Positions 44,303-55,409 are shown, numbered from the stretch's first letter. The stretch is 64,000 nt of DNA from Dermacentor variabilis (GCF_050947875.1 NC_134569.1:19009631-19073630), one strand, 5' to 3'. The notes: generated by a model not told the origin, from the sequence alone. Made by a program: numbers and translations.

Positions 44303-44637
44303 CTTCATGCTTGGGCAGTAGTTTTGATGAGAGCCCAGGTGCAGTGGAAGGAACCGAGAGCCAGACAAGCATTCTGAGGAGGAATGTGGGCATAGAAGTG
44401 GTGTCACCGCGAATGCTGTTCTGACACTCTTGGCCATTTGAAGTAAAGACCCGCGCGAGATCGTGACACTCTTTGGCACATCTGGCTGTTACGGAAAGAT
44501 TGTGTCGCTTGTGTGCAACAGGTGCCGGCGGTACAATAAGAAAAAGGGTGAAAAGCCAGTGGTGCTCTGAGTGGCGGTAGTGTGGGCATAGGTTATGAAG
44601 GGCAGAATAGCATCCCAATTTGTGTCGGTGAAGGTTA
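44303..44637 (-). mobile_element. Inverted copy of the Gypsy 3' pol segment
   Basis: Complementary to 43480-43803 plus 44097-44132, with scattered mismatches and without the MITE. On the minus strand it reads FVTYAHTTATQSTTGFS-like text. Its right end abuts the RTE-like LINE at 44638. Confidence 0.85.
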
Positions 44638-47395
44638 GTGCAATTGGAGGAATTAGAGGGCAGTAAATAGGATATAATAGGGCTCAGTGAAGTTAGGAGG
44701 CCAAAAAAAGCATATACAGTGTTAAAAAGCGGGCACGTCCCATGCTACCGGGGCTTAGCGGAGAGACGAGAACTAGGAGTCGGATTTCTAATTAATAAGA
44801 ATATAGCTGGTAACATGCAGGAATTCTATAGCATTAATGAGAGGGTGGCAGGTCTTGTTGTGAAACTTAATAAGAGGTACAAAATGAAGGTTGTACAGGT
44901 CTACGCCCCTACATCCAGTCATGATGACCAGGAAGTCGAAAACTTCTATGAAGACGTGGAATCGGCGATAGGTAGAGTGAAAACAAAATACACTGTACTG
45001 ATGGGCAACTTCAATGCCACGGTAGGCAAGAACCAGGCTGGAGACAAACCAGTGGGGGAATATGGCATAGGCTCTAGGAATAACAGGGGAGAGTTATTAG
45101 AGTTTGCAGAACAAAATAACATGCGGATAATGAATACCTTCTTCCGCAATCGAGATAGTCGAAAGCAGATGTGGGGGAGCCCGAACGGCGAGACTAGAAA
45201 TGAAATAGACTTCATACTCTGCGCTAACCCTGGCATCATACAAGATGTGGACGTGCTCAGCAAGGTGCGCTGCAGTGACCATAGGATGGTCAGAACTCGA
45301 ATTAGCCTAGACATGAGGGAGGAACGGAAGAAACTGGTACATAAGCCGATCGATGAGTTAGCGGTAAGAGGGAAAATAGAGGAATTTCAGATCAAGCTAC
45401 AGAACAGGTATTCGGCTTTAACTCAGGAAGAGGACCTTAGTGTTGAAGCAATTAACGACAATCTTGTGGGCATCATTAAGGAGTGTGCAATAGAAGTCGG
45501 TGGTAACTCCATTAGACAGGATGCCAGTAAGCTATCGCAGGAGACGAAAGATCTGATCAAGAAACGCCAATGTATGAAAGCCTCCAACCCTACAGCTAGA
45601 ATAGAACTGGCGGAACTTTCGAAGTTAATCAACAAGCGTAAGACAGCTGACTTAAGGAAGTATAATATGGATAGAATTGAACATGCTCTCAGGAACGGAG
45701 GAAGCCTAAAAGCAGTAAAGAAGAAACTAGGAATTGGCAAGAATCAGATGTATGCGTTAAGAGACAAAGCCGGCAATATCATTACTAATATGGATGAGAT
45801 AGTTCAAGTGGCTGAGGAGTTCTATAGTGATTTATACAGTACCAGTGGCACCCACGAGGATAATGGAAAAGAGAATAGTCTAGAGGAGTTTGAAATCCCA
45901 CAGGTAACGCCGGAAGAAGTAAAGAAAGCCTTGGGAGCTATGCAAAGGTGGAAGGCCGCTGGGGAGGATCAGGTAACAGCAGATTTGTTGAAGGATAGTG
46001 GGCAGATTGTTCTCGAGAAACTGGCCACCCTGTATACACAATGCCTCATGACCTCGAGCGTACCGGAATCTTGGAAGAATGCTAACATAATCCTAATCCA
46101 TAAGAAAGGGGACGCCAAAGACTTGAAGAATTATAGACCAATCAGCTTACTGTCCGTTGCCTACAAAGTATTTACGAAGGTAATCGCAAACAGAATCAGG
46201 AACACCTTAGACTTCTGTCAACCAAAGCACCAGGCAGGATTCCGTAAAGGCTACTCAACAATAGACCATATTCACACTATCAATCAGGTGATAGAGAAAT
46301 GTGCGGAATATAACGAACCCTCATATATAACCTTCATTGATTACGAGAAAGCATTTGATTCTGTTGAAACCTCAGCAGTCATGGAGGCATTACGGAATCA
46401 GGGTGTAGCCGAGCTATATATAAATATACTGAAAGATATCTATAGCGGTTCCACAGCCATCATAGTCCTCCATAAAGAAAGCAACAAAATCCCAATAAAG
46501 AAAGGCGTCAGGCAGGGAGATACGATCTCTCCTATGCTATTCACAGCGTGTTTACAGGAGGTATTCAGAGACTTGGAGTGGGAAGAATCGGGGATAAAAG
46601 TTCATGGAGAATACCTTAGCAACTTGAGATTCGCTGATGATATTGCCTTGCTTAGTAACTCGGGACCAATTGCAATGCATGCTCACTGACCTGGAGAGGC
46701 AAAGCAGAAGAGTGGGTCTAAAAATTAATCTGCAGAAAACTAATGTAATGTTTAACAGTCTTGGACGAGAACAGCAATTTACAATAGGTAGCGAGGCACT
46801 GGAAGTGGTAAGGCAATCCATCTACTTAGGGCAGGTAGTGACCGTGGATCCGAATCGTGAGACGGAAATAATCAGAAGAATAAGAATGGGCTGGGTGCGT
46901 TTGGCAGGCATTCTTAGATCATGAACAGCAGGTTGCCATTATCCCTCAAGAGAAAAGCTGTGTCTTACCAGTACTCACCTACGGGTAGAAACCTGGAGGC
47001 TTACGAAAAGGGTTCTACTTAAATTGAGGACGACGCAACGAGCTATGGAAAGAATGATGGTGTAACTTTAAGGGATAAGAAAAGAGCAGATTGGGTGGGG
47101 GAACAAACGTGAGTTAATGGCATCTTAGCTGAAATCAAGAAAAAGAAATGGGGCATGGGCAGGACATGTAATGCGGAGGGAAGATAACCGATGGCCATTA
47201 GGGGTTACGGACTGGATTCCAAGGGAAGGGAAGTGTAGCAGGGGGCGGCAGAAAGTTAGGTGGGCTGATGAGATTAAGAAGTTTGGAAGGACGACATGGC
47301 CACAATTAGTACATGACCGGGGTTGTTGGAGAAGCATGGGAGAGGCTTTTGCCCTGCAGTGGGCATAACCAGGCTGATGATGGTGGTTATGCAGA
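44638..47395 (+). mobile_element. LINE E: RTE-like LINE
   Basis: APE-RT LINE with the RTE-type end: C-terminal RRED...GRQKVRWADEIKKF (47171-47368) and a 3' terminus GTGGGCATAACCAGGCTGAT followed by a short GATGATGG run. Coding text is in frame at 44719-46689, shifts at about 46660, continues at 46637-46924, then decays. It is 5'-truncated at 44638 in the endonuclease. Confidence 0.85.
44719..46689 (+). pseudogene. LINE E endonuclease and reverse transcriptase
   Basis: 656 open codons. APE: VVQVYAPTSSHDDQEVE, then LMGNFNATVGK with N where the catalytic GDFNA aspartate is expected, EIDFILC, and CSDHRMVRTR. RT: ILIHKKGDAKDLKNYRPISL, HQAGFRKGYSTIDH, TFIDYEKAFDSVE, GVRQGDTISPMLF, and the intact FADDIALL. 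A frameshift near 46660-46690 cuts off the rest of the palm and thumb, which continues in the next frame (LTDLERQSRRVGLKINLQKT). Catalytically doubtful because of D to N in the endonuclease and the shift. Confidence 0.85.
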
Positions 47396-47530
47396 CACCA
47401 TAAGAACATATTTCGCATAGTTTGCTGTCAGCGTTTTGCCTACCTTTCATGCAAGAAGCCGGTTCGGGAGACTCCATTGTGGCGACCACGCGCAGTGGCG
47501 CGCACTGTACGTTTTCGGTAAAGAGATGTC
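47392..47530 (-). mobile_element. Fragment of the THAP-bearing repeat (third copy)
   Basis: On the minus strand it matches the segment of copy 2 from 32315 to 32410 and its flank (GCGAAATATGTTCTTATGGT; GGAGTCTCCCGAACCGGCTT). It directly follows the 3' end of LINE E, suggesting the LINE inserted into this repeat. Confidence 0.7.
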
Positions 47531-48567
47531 TGTCAGCACCAATTTCTAAAGAGTTGGTGCACCAGCAAATGCATTCTTATTACCATTGTTCGTTTATAAG
47601 CATGTTCAGGTGATTGAACTAATATGCAACCATTGAAAGAAGTAATTTTTTTCATACATTGGAAGCCACTAAGCTGAAATTTTCATTTAGACATCCTCAA
47701 AAGTACACATGCAATCAGCATTATTCTACACACACAAGCATGCGCAGGCAAAAAAGCAATATCTGTTTAAAATATGCACTCATATTTTTAATGCAATTGT
47801 TAGCATTCCTAAACAGTTTATTTTACAAATTTAAATATGAAACTTGCCGTAAGCATTGTCCTCATGGCATTTAATGGCACCAAATATGCAGTTGTGGCAT
47901 TCGCTCCAAGAATGAAAGGATTGGGTAACTGTTGTGCATAAAAAAAAATTTTCTTGCTGCACACTTTCTTTCAATAGTATTAGTTCTTTTGCTCGGAGCA
48001 TTGCCATTTTATAGGCACTTTTCGCTACACTAATTTGCTGGCCTGCAGCAGTCACAAAATGGGAGACAACTCAGAGATACTTCATATTGCCTGCAGGTCT
48101 AAGTGTTTGCTTTTAGTCTACCACAAAACTGGTTAATTTACGTCTGGCCAGACACATTCTGCTATGGGCTACATTACTTGGAAGACCGCATTGTTCTCTG
48201 CATTCTGTCATCAAATTCTCATTTTCATTAATGAAAACTTATAATTTTCATAAGTAGATTTTGCAATGTGGCCTGTGTTTCATTTACCAATTAAGCACAA
48301 ACTAAAAAATGTTTGGACACTTTCTATTTCATACAGAAACAAAAAAGATGTAAGGTTCTTACATTATTAACAACAGTCCAGCCCAATGAAGTACATGGTG
48401 TTACGTACATTCACAAGTGGAAATTGGGCTTCACATATTTTGCAACAGGACCGTGAGGACTGTGGCAAACTCTGCTAAGCTGCAGTCAGTGCTAAGCAGG
48501 TCACATTCCAGTTGACATAGCTAACCTTCTTGTACAGAAGCCACACACATAAAAGGAAGGCCAATGT
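47531..48567. other. CSE1L 3' flank and probable 3' UTR
   Basis: AT-rich sequence downstream of the CSE1L stop. A minus-strand AATAAA at 47817-47822 is a candidate polyadenylation signal about 750 nt past the stop. No poly-A tract follows the coding end. Confidence 0.35.
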
Positions 48568-51480
48568 TCACAGGAGCTGCACATTGGCCATCTGAAAGTA
48601 GCGCTGCAGAAAGTTGTTGGCTGCTGGCTGCAGTGAAGTGTTGATGAGAGGTGCCAAGCGGCCAGGACAGGCGGCTGAAAGTTTCTGCAGGCTCTGCACA
48701 AGATGCAACCGTGCATCAGGGATACTTCCCTTGAATGGGTCATGCTCCTTCTTGCCTGCAAAGATCAGTTGCGAGTAAGCTGTTTGGTAGCCAGGAGTGT
48801 CCTCGATCTCGACAAAGTGTTCATCGTCTGGCACGCTGTCATCTTCAGGCAGTTCAAAGAGGTCAATCAGTGCCTGTAGCAGAGGGCCCCAAAAGTGTGA
48901 GTATTCCCCATCAATGAGGGCAGGGGCCTCTGTAAGGAGCTTGGTGATGCCTACAGCACAAATTTTTCGTTCCAACTGGCCTGTGACTTTCTGGACATCA
49001 CTGATCACGAGCCTCTCAAGAACCATGCCAAACATCTTAGCTTGGATACTGTCCACAGTGGAGATGAGGGCAGGTGCGCCATACCGGTACACATACAAGC
49101 TAAAGAAGACAAGCAGTCCTCGCACAAATTTCGTCGTCTTAGAGCTTTGCAGACGCTGGAAGAGCAGCAGGAAAATTTGCTTTATGTACTGGCCCACGGC
49201 ATCTGAGCTCATGTGCTCAAGGATGCTCTGCACAATGTAGAATCCTTCATGATCATTGGTCTTGGATGCAATAAGCTTCTGGAAGACGCCCAGTACACCC
49301 ATCAGACGATCAGCAGCCAGAATTTGTGCAGCACCCCGCTCAACGAATGCCTGCAGCAAACGAACCAGTGGGTGGATGTTTCCTGGCCGTTCCCAAAGCA
49401 CAGGAGCAAGCAAGCACGGAAATAGTGCCATGTATGGGTCAGGCACAGGTGAAGTGTGGCATTCCAGCATGAGAGAAAGCAGCTGAAAAACATAGGGGAC
49501 AAATTCCTGCACATCTTGCTGAAGAATATCCTGGAACACAGGAAACAGGCTGCTCTCAAAGCCTGTCACTGCCGATGGGTCTTTTCCACAGGCAATCCTT
49601 ATGGACAAGCTGAGTGTCTCAAAGAGGAAGTGGTTGAAATGAGGTTTTGAGGGATTCTTGCTAGCCTGCACGAGTTTGGCCGTAAGCATTGGAAGCACCT
49701 GACTGAGGTAAGGCAATACACTCTCCTGCAGAAGGGAGAATGTGCGCATCACTGCTTTCATTATGTATTCATTCTCAGCAGAGCCTGGATGAGCAAAAGA
49801 CTGGAAAAGGTTTTTCAATAGCTGTTCTGAGATATGCCCTATGTCAGCGGCAACAATCACGGCCTTCCCGTGCGGATCTTTCATGGTGAAGAACTTGTCA
49901 ACAGCACTAGCAGCATAAGTGTGAACCACATAACTTGGTGCAAGAAACAAGCGGACCACATGGGGCAGACTTTGAAGAATCATATGCTTAGGCAGCTGGT
50001 TCCGGAACACCATTAGGTACTTGATTGCATCAGCTTTCAGTACTGGAAACTCAGTCAGGTTCTCATTATGAAGGTCAGGGGCAATAAATTCCTGGTAGAA
50101 GTCAACCACATTGACAAGTGAGCTGGTCTGTGTGGTACCCAGTTTTGCAGTTTGTGCCTTGACAGCCATTGAGGTGACAAGGTAGATAGCAACATCTTTG
50201 TTCTTCCAGTTTCGTGCTGGTTCTTTAGCAAAAAGTTGCAGCATGGCTGTAATATACTGGGAGAATGTCTCAGTGATCTTCTGTTCGAAGTGCTTTGACA
50301 GTGCACGAACTAAGTCGCAGGCAGCACGACGCCGTGTGTCGATGTCAGACCCTTCAATGTCCTTGCGGACATACTCTTCTGGATTATCTTCAAACAATTC
50401 TTCATCACTTGTGCGGAACTCCATGTTTGGTATGATAACTTTCTCGCAAATTGAGCCGAGAACATTAGCATCTTCAAATAGCTGCTTGTAGTGGGGCCTC
50501 TCTGCAACAGCTGAAAGAAAGTGGATGGCATTGCTAACGAGAATGTCATACTTGGCCTGCGGTCCGGTTGTCGTCAGAAGGTGCCAAACGGCGGTTACAA
50601 AGCCAGGCAAATACGTCTGGAACTCTTCGTCATATTTCTGGGCATAGAGACCAACATTGTCACAGATTTGGGACTTCAGCTGTTCCAGCAGTCCTGCCTC
50701 TTCATCTTCATCAGTCTGCAGCACCTTGTTGTCAGCAGTCAGCAAAGTGAGGAAATGTGACATCCAGATGTTCATGTTGTCCTCGAATATCTCTGGCAGG
50801 TCTTGATAGTTAAGGCTGTAGAATACTTTCGCTATGAGCACCAAAGAACTAAATATGACCTTGAGCGCAGTCGGGTTGTTGGCATGAGTCTTGGCCAGCT
50901 CCATGGTAGCCACGAACAGGTCTGTAAACGGTTTTGCAAAGTTGTCCAAGACGTGCTTGATTTCGGTCCATAACTCCTGCGACTTGAACTCGTAGCGGTA
51001 GCGCTTGAAGAGAGAATGCGCAGTTCGCAGCACCCCATTAATGATGTGGAATTCGCCGCTCTGGAAATGGGTAATCATTTCAGGCAGCAGGTTCGGCCAA
51101 CGAGCTGGGAAGTCTTCACGGCCGATGATGCTGACGGCGTCGCTGAGCTGTTTCTGCAGCTGCTCAGGGCTGCGCAGCATAAGGCCCACGATCATCTCTT
51201 TAACGGCACTGCGGTCGCTAGGGTGCACTCGGTCAGCGCCGTCTTCGGGAACCGCCCAGTGACGCTTCACATAATTCTTGAATGCAATCGCACCGGCCAC
51301 ACGAATCACCATGTCGATGTCAGCTTTGTCCACGAGGTGCAGCAACAAAACAGGGTAATTTTGGTTCACCTCTATCGTCTCAAGAAATTTCTCCGCATTA
51401 CGACGAGTCGTCACGTCCACCTGAAGCGTTTGCTGGAGGTATGAGGCGAGCGTGCTCAAATTGTTGTCGGTTATTTCCAT
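48568..51480 (-). CDS. CSE1L: CSE1L / exportin-2 (CAS), complete single-exon frame
   Basis: 970 codons, one short of the human protein (971), from ATG 51480 to a stop at 48568. CSE1L exports importin-alpha back to the cytoplasm with RanGTP. The start [23 protein letters not shown] segment (exact MEITDNNLS) and [20 protein letters not shown] form the importin-beta N-terminal domain (about residues 25-100). [39 protein letters not shown] and [20 protein letters not shown] mark the Cse1 HEAT region. [18 protein letters not shown] and [20 protein letters not shown] mark the C-terminal CAS/CSE domain. There are no stops or frameshifts. It lacks introns, unlike vertebrate orthologues with many exons: either a lineage-specific intron-poor gene or a conserved retrocopy. 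INTS4 starts divergently 3.8 kb away. Confidence 0.95.
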   Translation of the reverse strand: MEITDNNLSTLASYLQQTLQVDVTTRRNAEKFLETIEVNQNYPVLLLHLVDKADIDMVIRVAGAIAFKNYVKRHWAVPEDGADRVHPSDRSAVKEMIVGLMLRSPEQLQKQLSDAVSIIGREDFPARWPNLLPEMITHFQSGEFHIINGVLRTAHSLFKRYRYEFKSQELWTEIKHVLDNFAKPFTDLFVATMELAKTHANNPTALKVIFSSLVLIAKVFYSLNYQDLPEIFEDNMNIWMSHFLTLLTADNKVLQTDEDEEAGLLEQLKSQICDNVGLYAQKYDEEFQTYLPGFVTAVWHLLTTTGPQAKYDILVSNAIHFLSAVAERPHYKQLFEDANVLGSICEKVIIPNMEFRTSDEELFEDNPEEYVRKDIEGSDIDTRRRAACDLVRALSKHFEQKITETFSQYITAMLQLFAKEPARNWKNKDVAIYLVTSMAVKAQTAKLGTTQTSSLVNVVDFYQEFIAPDLHNENLTEFPVLKADAIKYLMVFRNQLPKHMILQSLPHVVRLFLAPSYVVHTYAASAVDKFFTMKDPHGKAVIVAADIGHISEQLLKNLFQSFAHPGSAENEYIMKAVMRTFSLLQESVLPYLSQVLPMLTAKLVQASKNPSKPHFNHFLFETLSLSIRIACGKDPSAVTGFESSLFPVFQDILQQDVQEFVPYVFQLLSLMLECHTSPVPDPYMALFPCLLAPVLWERPGNIHPLVRLLQAFVERGAAQILAADRLMGVLGVFQKLIASKTNDHEGFYIVQSILEHMSSDAVGQYIKQIFLLLFQRLQSSKTTKFVRGLLVFFSLYVYRYGAPALISTVDSIQAKMFGMVLERLVISDVQKVTGQLERKICAVGITKLLTEAPALIDGEYSHFWGPLLQALIDLFELPEDDSVPDDEHFVEIEDTPGYQTAYSQLIFAGKKEHDPFKGSIPDARLHLVQSLQKLSAACPGRLAPLINTSLQPAANNFLQRYFQMANVQLL

Positions 51481-51640
51481 TTTGTATTAAGTGGTAGGCA
51501 TTCACTTGCCGGCAAACCTCGCTTTAAATGACGGATTTGAACTCTCGCCCTCAGTTCCATCCTAAAGATACGTTACCCTCGTTCCCTTGTGCAGTTTTTA
51601 TATTTGACGCAAGAGGACAGCACGCTACATCGCCCTCTTT

Positions 51641-51673
51641 CATAGAGTTACTAGTTGTTCTACTAACTCTATG
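51641..51673. mobile_element. 33-bp CATAGAG hairpin with perfect 8-bp duplication
   Basis: CATAGAGTTACTAG, a short loop, and TACTAACTCTATG. The flanks are CCCTCTTT at 51633-51640 and 51674-51681. Nothing but the two terminal sequences remains. It lies about 160 bp upstream of the CSE1L start codon. Confidence 0.85.
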
Positions 51674-51890
51674 CCCTCTTTATTTTGGCAAATGTTCTGG
51701 CGTAATTTTTGCATGCTTGCTTATTCGAGCTCGTCAGTAAGCAGCTGCGGCGGCCCCACATTCTCAAACATTCGTTAAGGTTTGTTGCAATTTATGGAAT
51801 TTCATACATTTTCTATTGTCGTTAGGACAAGGACAACTTTCAAAAAGCGTTGCTGCCGCTTCTTTGATTCTAAAACCTTTCTCTCTGCTA

Positions 51891-51912
51891 AAAAAAAAAA
51901 AAAAAAAAAAAC
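51891..51912. repeat. A-run
   Basis: About 22 consecutive A residues with no recognisable retroelement body beside it. Confidence 0.8.
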
Positions 51913-52022
51913 ATGGGCTATTAAGAAATTAGCGCCCCCCAGTTATGGCGTTACTGAGCAGGCATTGAAAAAAATATATAGGCCGTGTATAGGTTTCTTT
52001 GATGCATGCTAATGCCTGCATA

Positions 52023-52104
52023 CATAGAGTTTCTCACTATAACACCTAGAGGGTAATCTGGCGCCACCGTCTATGGGAGTTTCTTAAGGGGGCACCGTGC
52101 TGAC
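52023..52104 (+). mobile_element. CATAGAG-family left end, copy T2 (empty TTAA site)
   Basis: Starts CATAGAGTTTCTCACTATAA and runs with only a few mismatches alongside 52461-52525, then continues through TTAA (52084-52087) to GGGGGCACCGTGC. The sequence beyond about 52104 differs from T1. It supplies the uninterrupted version of the site that carries two insertions in T1. Confidence 0.8.
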
Positions 52105-52525
52105 AATTTTTCCAATCTCTTACGGAGGTTAGGAAAGGGAAATTTATGCCGTCGATCTAGCATTGCAGCTGCCACCTATGCTCGTTGTTTACATTTCTTA
52201 CACCACTCCTCCTCTTCTAGTTTTACTATTCAAACGCAAAGCATTTGCAAATATGTTTTCTTTTGTATATTTGTGAATTTATTCATTTACCGCCAATACA
52301 AGCGCTTTGTGCCTGCCGAAATGTCAAGGCAAGCGCTGAACAAATCGCAGAAGCAGACGACAGCGAACTGGTTATAACTAGCGCCACTCTGCTCGTATGT
52401 TCTTTCCCTAGCGGCGAAAGGGGCGAACTAGACCAGGCGTGCTGGAGAAGGGGGATCCATCATAGAGTTTCTCACTATAACACCTAGAGGGTAATCTGGC
52501 GCCACCGCCTATGGGAATTTCTTAA

Positions 52526-53250
52526 GAGGAAGCTTTAGCTCGGGCCCAACTCCGACGCGGCCTATTCAAATACATGTAAAACGCAAAAACGTTTTTATGA
52601 GATAACCCCTGGACAGATCTTGATGAAATTTGTTGCATTTGAAAGAGAAAGTTAAATTCTAGTGACTGCTGCAAGCCAAATTTCGATTTAGAGCTTGAAT
52701 TTTCTTAAAATGATTTTCAAATATTTGACCGTTCAAAAAAAATAGAAGCACGAAGTTTACAAATTCATAGCTCTGCATCAAGAACTGATATCGCGGTTCT
52801 GTAAACGGCATCCATTAGATCATTCAAAGCGGACAAATTCAATATGTCATTTTACATCTTACGTGAATTTGTTATGTTGGTTACAACGGTTTTGCAAAAG
52901 TTGTATTTTCCTATGATTAAATTTTTTTTATATTCATGTGTAACATATCAATTTTGTCCGCTTTAGATGTACTATTAGATGCAATTCACAGAATTGTGAT
53001 ATCATCTTTCATTGCTGAGTTACAGAGTTGTAAACTTGATAGTCTCATTTTTTGAAAATTTTCGATTTTTGCCAATTTATGATAAAAAATTGACGACCTA
53101 ACTGAAAAATTCGAAACCAACAGTCACTAAATTTTAGGTTTGTCTTTTAAATGCAACAAACCTCGTCAAATTTGGTGCAGTGGTTGCCGAGAAAAACGAA
53201 TTCTCCTTTCACATGTATTTAGATAGGAGCACCCGAGCTAAAGCTTCCTC
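52526..53250. mobile_element. TTAA foldback element, family A, complete copy
   Basis: 725 bp between GAGGAAGCTTTAGCTCGGG and its exact complement, flanked by TTAA (52522-52525 and 53251-53254). The two halves are imperfect complements along their whole length, centred near 52885 (for example AAATACATGT, TTTGTTGCATTT, GATATC, AAAGCGGACAAA occur in both arms in mirror order). No ORF. A second copy is at 13540-14085. Confidence 0.9.
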
Positions 53251-53254
53251 TTAA

Positions 53255-54580
53255 AGGGACACTAAAGGTTACTATTAAGTCAACGTGGACTGTTGAAATA
53301 CCATCACAGAAACCTCGAAACGCTTGTTTCGTGCCAAGGAGAGACTTATTTTAAGAGAAAATGCGTTCTGAAGCGTCCGCGTACCTCTAGCGCAGTTCAA
53401 ATCGCCCGCCCTCCGATCGAGGAGTACTGACATCGTGGTCTCATAGTGACGTTGCGCCATCGGTGAGTAGAACGGCGTCCGCAGACGGCGCTACGGCTTT
53501 TCTGCGCAAAACGCGAACGCGCGGCCAGAAACAGAGCCAAGACAGAGCCGACAGCAGAGCCAAAGCGGGAGTATGGTGGCTAGCTGAAGGAGAAACGAAT
53601 TACGTCCCACGGCACACGGAAAGTCCGTTTTCGTTAAACTATAGGCTGCGGCGAGCTCGCAGCGTGGTCGGCGTGGTCTATGAGAAGCGACGAGCCTTTT
53701 CGCACTCGCAACAGGGCATAAAAATGTGCGAATCGACGCAAAACTCGGCCTAGAAACGTGCTTCGCCACAGCCAGGGCTCAATACGACCCAAGCTGGCAC
53801 GACCCAGATGTCGTTTCCCGCACCGCCACCAGGCGCCGCTACTATACCTCAAACTCCAGCGCAAGACGCCCATAAGCTGGTACTTCATTCTATGACGCTA
53901 ACTTCGACGCTCGTCGCAATGGACCCTGACACCGACAGATTGGCTCGCGATGATGGGCTCAACTTCAGCGATTTGAGCACCGACGAGCGCGACCTGCTGC
54001 TGAGGGCTCGCACTGCCGGCGTCGTTGCGTACTACGACGGCGGCCTCGACACCGGCTCTCCGGAGCGGGAAAGCAACGAGGGCTTCCCACGACATCACAT
54101 GGACGTGGCATTCTCGCTGCTTGTTCCAAATGAAAGTTTCGCGAGCCAGCAGAACCCTCACAGCACGACGCGATAACGAAACTACTGAAACTCCAAAGCG
54201 TGCGCGGCGCAGAGTCGAGCGCGCAGAGTCGAGCGAAAACGAAACCTTTCGAACACCCATATTACTGAAGGGTAACGTCAAAATGTTATTTATTCTTAGA
54301 ATCGAATAGGCGTAGACAAGTAGCATTTTTTTTCGTCTTATAATCGAATGAAATGATATTTTTAATACGAGTAGCTGAGTATTAGTAACACAAATTATGA
54401 GGAGTCCTTTCGTCATCGGGCTAGTACCGGAATGTCGCTGGGGGGTCTCAAATCGTGTCATGCATTTAACTCAATTTCTCGGTTACTAAAGCTCTGTTCG
54501 CGATTATATTGACGCCTTAGACGTTCTAGAACATTGCTCTACCACTTTAACTTGAGTTTCTGGTAACCTTTAGTGTCCCT
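53255..54580. mobile_element. TTAA element, family B, copy 2
   Basis: 1326 bp bounded by AGGGACACTAAAGGTTAC and its complement, flanked by TTAA (53251-53254, shared with the element on its left, and 54581-54584). It is the inverse-orientation relative of 5609-6644 (shared blocks ATCGCGAACAGAGCTTTA and GGCCCGATGACGAAAG-like). It holds a 122-codon plus-strand frame. Confidence 0.9.
53808..54176 (+). CDS. Unknown small ORF inside TTAA element B
   Basis: 122 codons from ATG 53808; an internal ATG at 53919 (MDPDTDRLARDDG) may be the real start. The middle is acidic and leucine-rich (NFSDLSTDERDLLLRARTAG, VVAYYDGGLDTGSPERES). I do not recognise the family and no catalytic motif is visible. The corresponding stretch of copy 5609-6644 is broken. 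It could be the remnant first exon of the element's transposase or chance GC-rich coding. Confidence 0.35.
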   Translation: MSFPAPPPGAATIPQTPAQDAHKLVLHSMTLTSTLVAMDPDTDRLARDDGLNFSDLSTDERDLLLRARTAGVVAYYDGGLDTGSPERESNEGFPRHHMDVAFSLLVPNESFASQQNPHSTTR

Positions 54581-55284
54581 TTAAGGGGGCACCGTGCCGT
54601 CATGGGAATGACGGTATATGTGTCTGCGAGGCTCGTGTTGGCTGGTGTTGTAAAAGGCTTCGTCTAAAACGTGGCTATGGCTACGCAAATAACGCGCTCT
54701 CAAAGTAAAATCTTCATAAAAGGCTTCCATTCACACATATTACATCTTTACTCACCCACAATGCATGACCAAGCGAAGAAAAGCAAGAACAGACGGCCAA
54801 CTGTTTCAAAGCGAGCGCGAACTTTGTCGTCTGTCCTCCAACTTTAGCGGCACGCTGATACTTTTTACGTAACATGTAGTCGTACACACAATAACAAGTT
54901 CTCATAGTTAAACAAAACATGTTTTTGCGTAATAATAAAGCTAAAACAGCTTTTCACGTGCTGTTTTAGTAGAAAGTGAATCATTTTGACAGACGGAACG
55001 ATATTTGCCAAGCGCGTCTTCAAGGTGTCCTGTCTATCCGAGAACGATGCCAATCTGAAGTCACAATATACCGGCATTCCCATGCATACCGCAGCGCAGC
55101 AGCGCCAGATTTCCCTCTAGGTAATGTAGTGAGAAACTCTATGGGAAACTCTATGGAGTTACCTACAAAAAGGCTCTAGAGATATGACATTACCGACATT
55201 ACCTCTGTTGTGATGGTTGCAGTTGCGAGCGTGGCCGTGAAGTTATGATATGAAAACCTGAAAACTGTGTGAAAACCGGAGACC

Positions 55285-55338
55285 ATGGCCGCCGTATTGA
55301 AGAAACGAGCATTAGCCGAGTTTAGTCAAGTTCTGCAA
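55285..55338 (+). CDS. INTS4: INTS4 first coding exon
   Basis: ATG at 55285 in the context GAGACCATGG opens 18 codons, MAAVLKKRALAEFSQVLQ, ending at CAA|GTAAGC. Vertebrate INTS4 begins MAAAHLKKRVYEEFTKVVQ. INTS4 is a HEAT-repeat scaffold of the Integrator complex, which cleaves nascent snRNA and other Pol II transcripts together with INTS9 and INTS11. The start agrees with the family, and the next exon follows in phase 0 after a 71-bp intron. Confidence 0.85.
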
Positions 55339-55409
55339 GTAAGCTCATTGTGTGGGTTTCGGACGGAAGTGCATGTTTTGCTTGACATGGTCTTTTCACT
55401 TTTGTCCAG

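Larger units (their letters stand above)
52461..55143 (+). mobile_element. CATAGAG-family element T1 with both termini
   Basis: Left end CATAGAGTTTCTCACTATAA then ACCTAGAGGGTAATCTGGCG; right end is the complement of CATAGAGTTTCTCACTACAT then ACCTAGAGGGAAATCTGGCG. This gives imperfect terminal inverted repeats of about 42 bp. Two TTAA elements (52526-53250 and 53255-54580) are inserted at one internal TTAA; without them T1 is about 620 bp. The right 285 bp match 23641-23926. Flanking 8-mers do not match, so one end may be rearranged. Confidence 0.75.

Noticed and set aside
53491..53888. Overlapping minus-strand open frames in element B
   Set aside because: No family motifs; they lie opposite GC-rich element sequence and are broken in the other copy.
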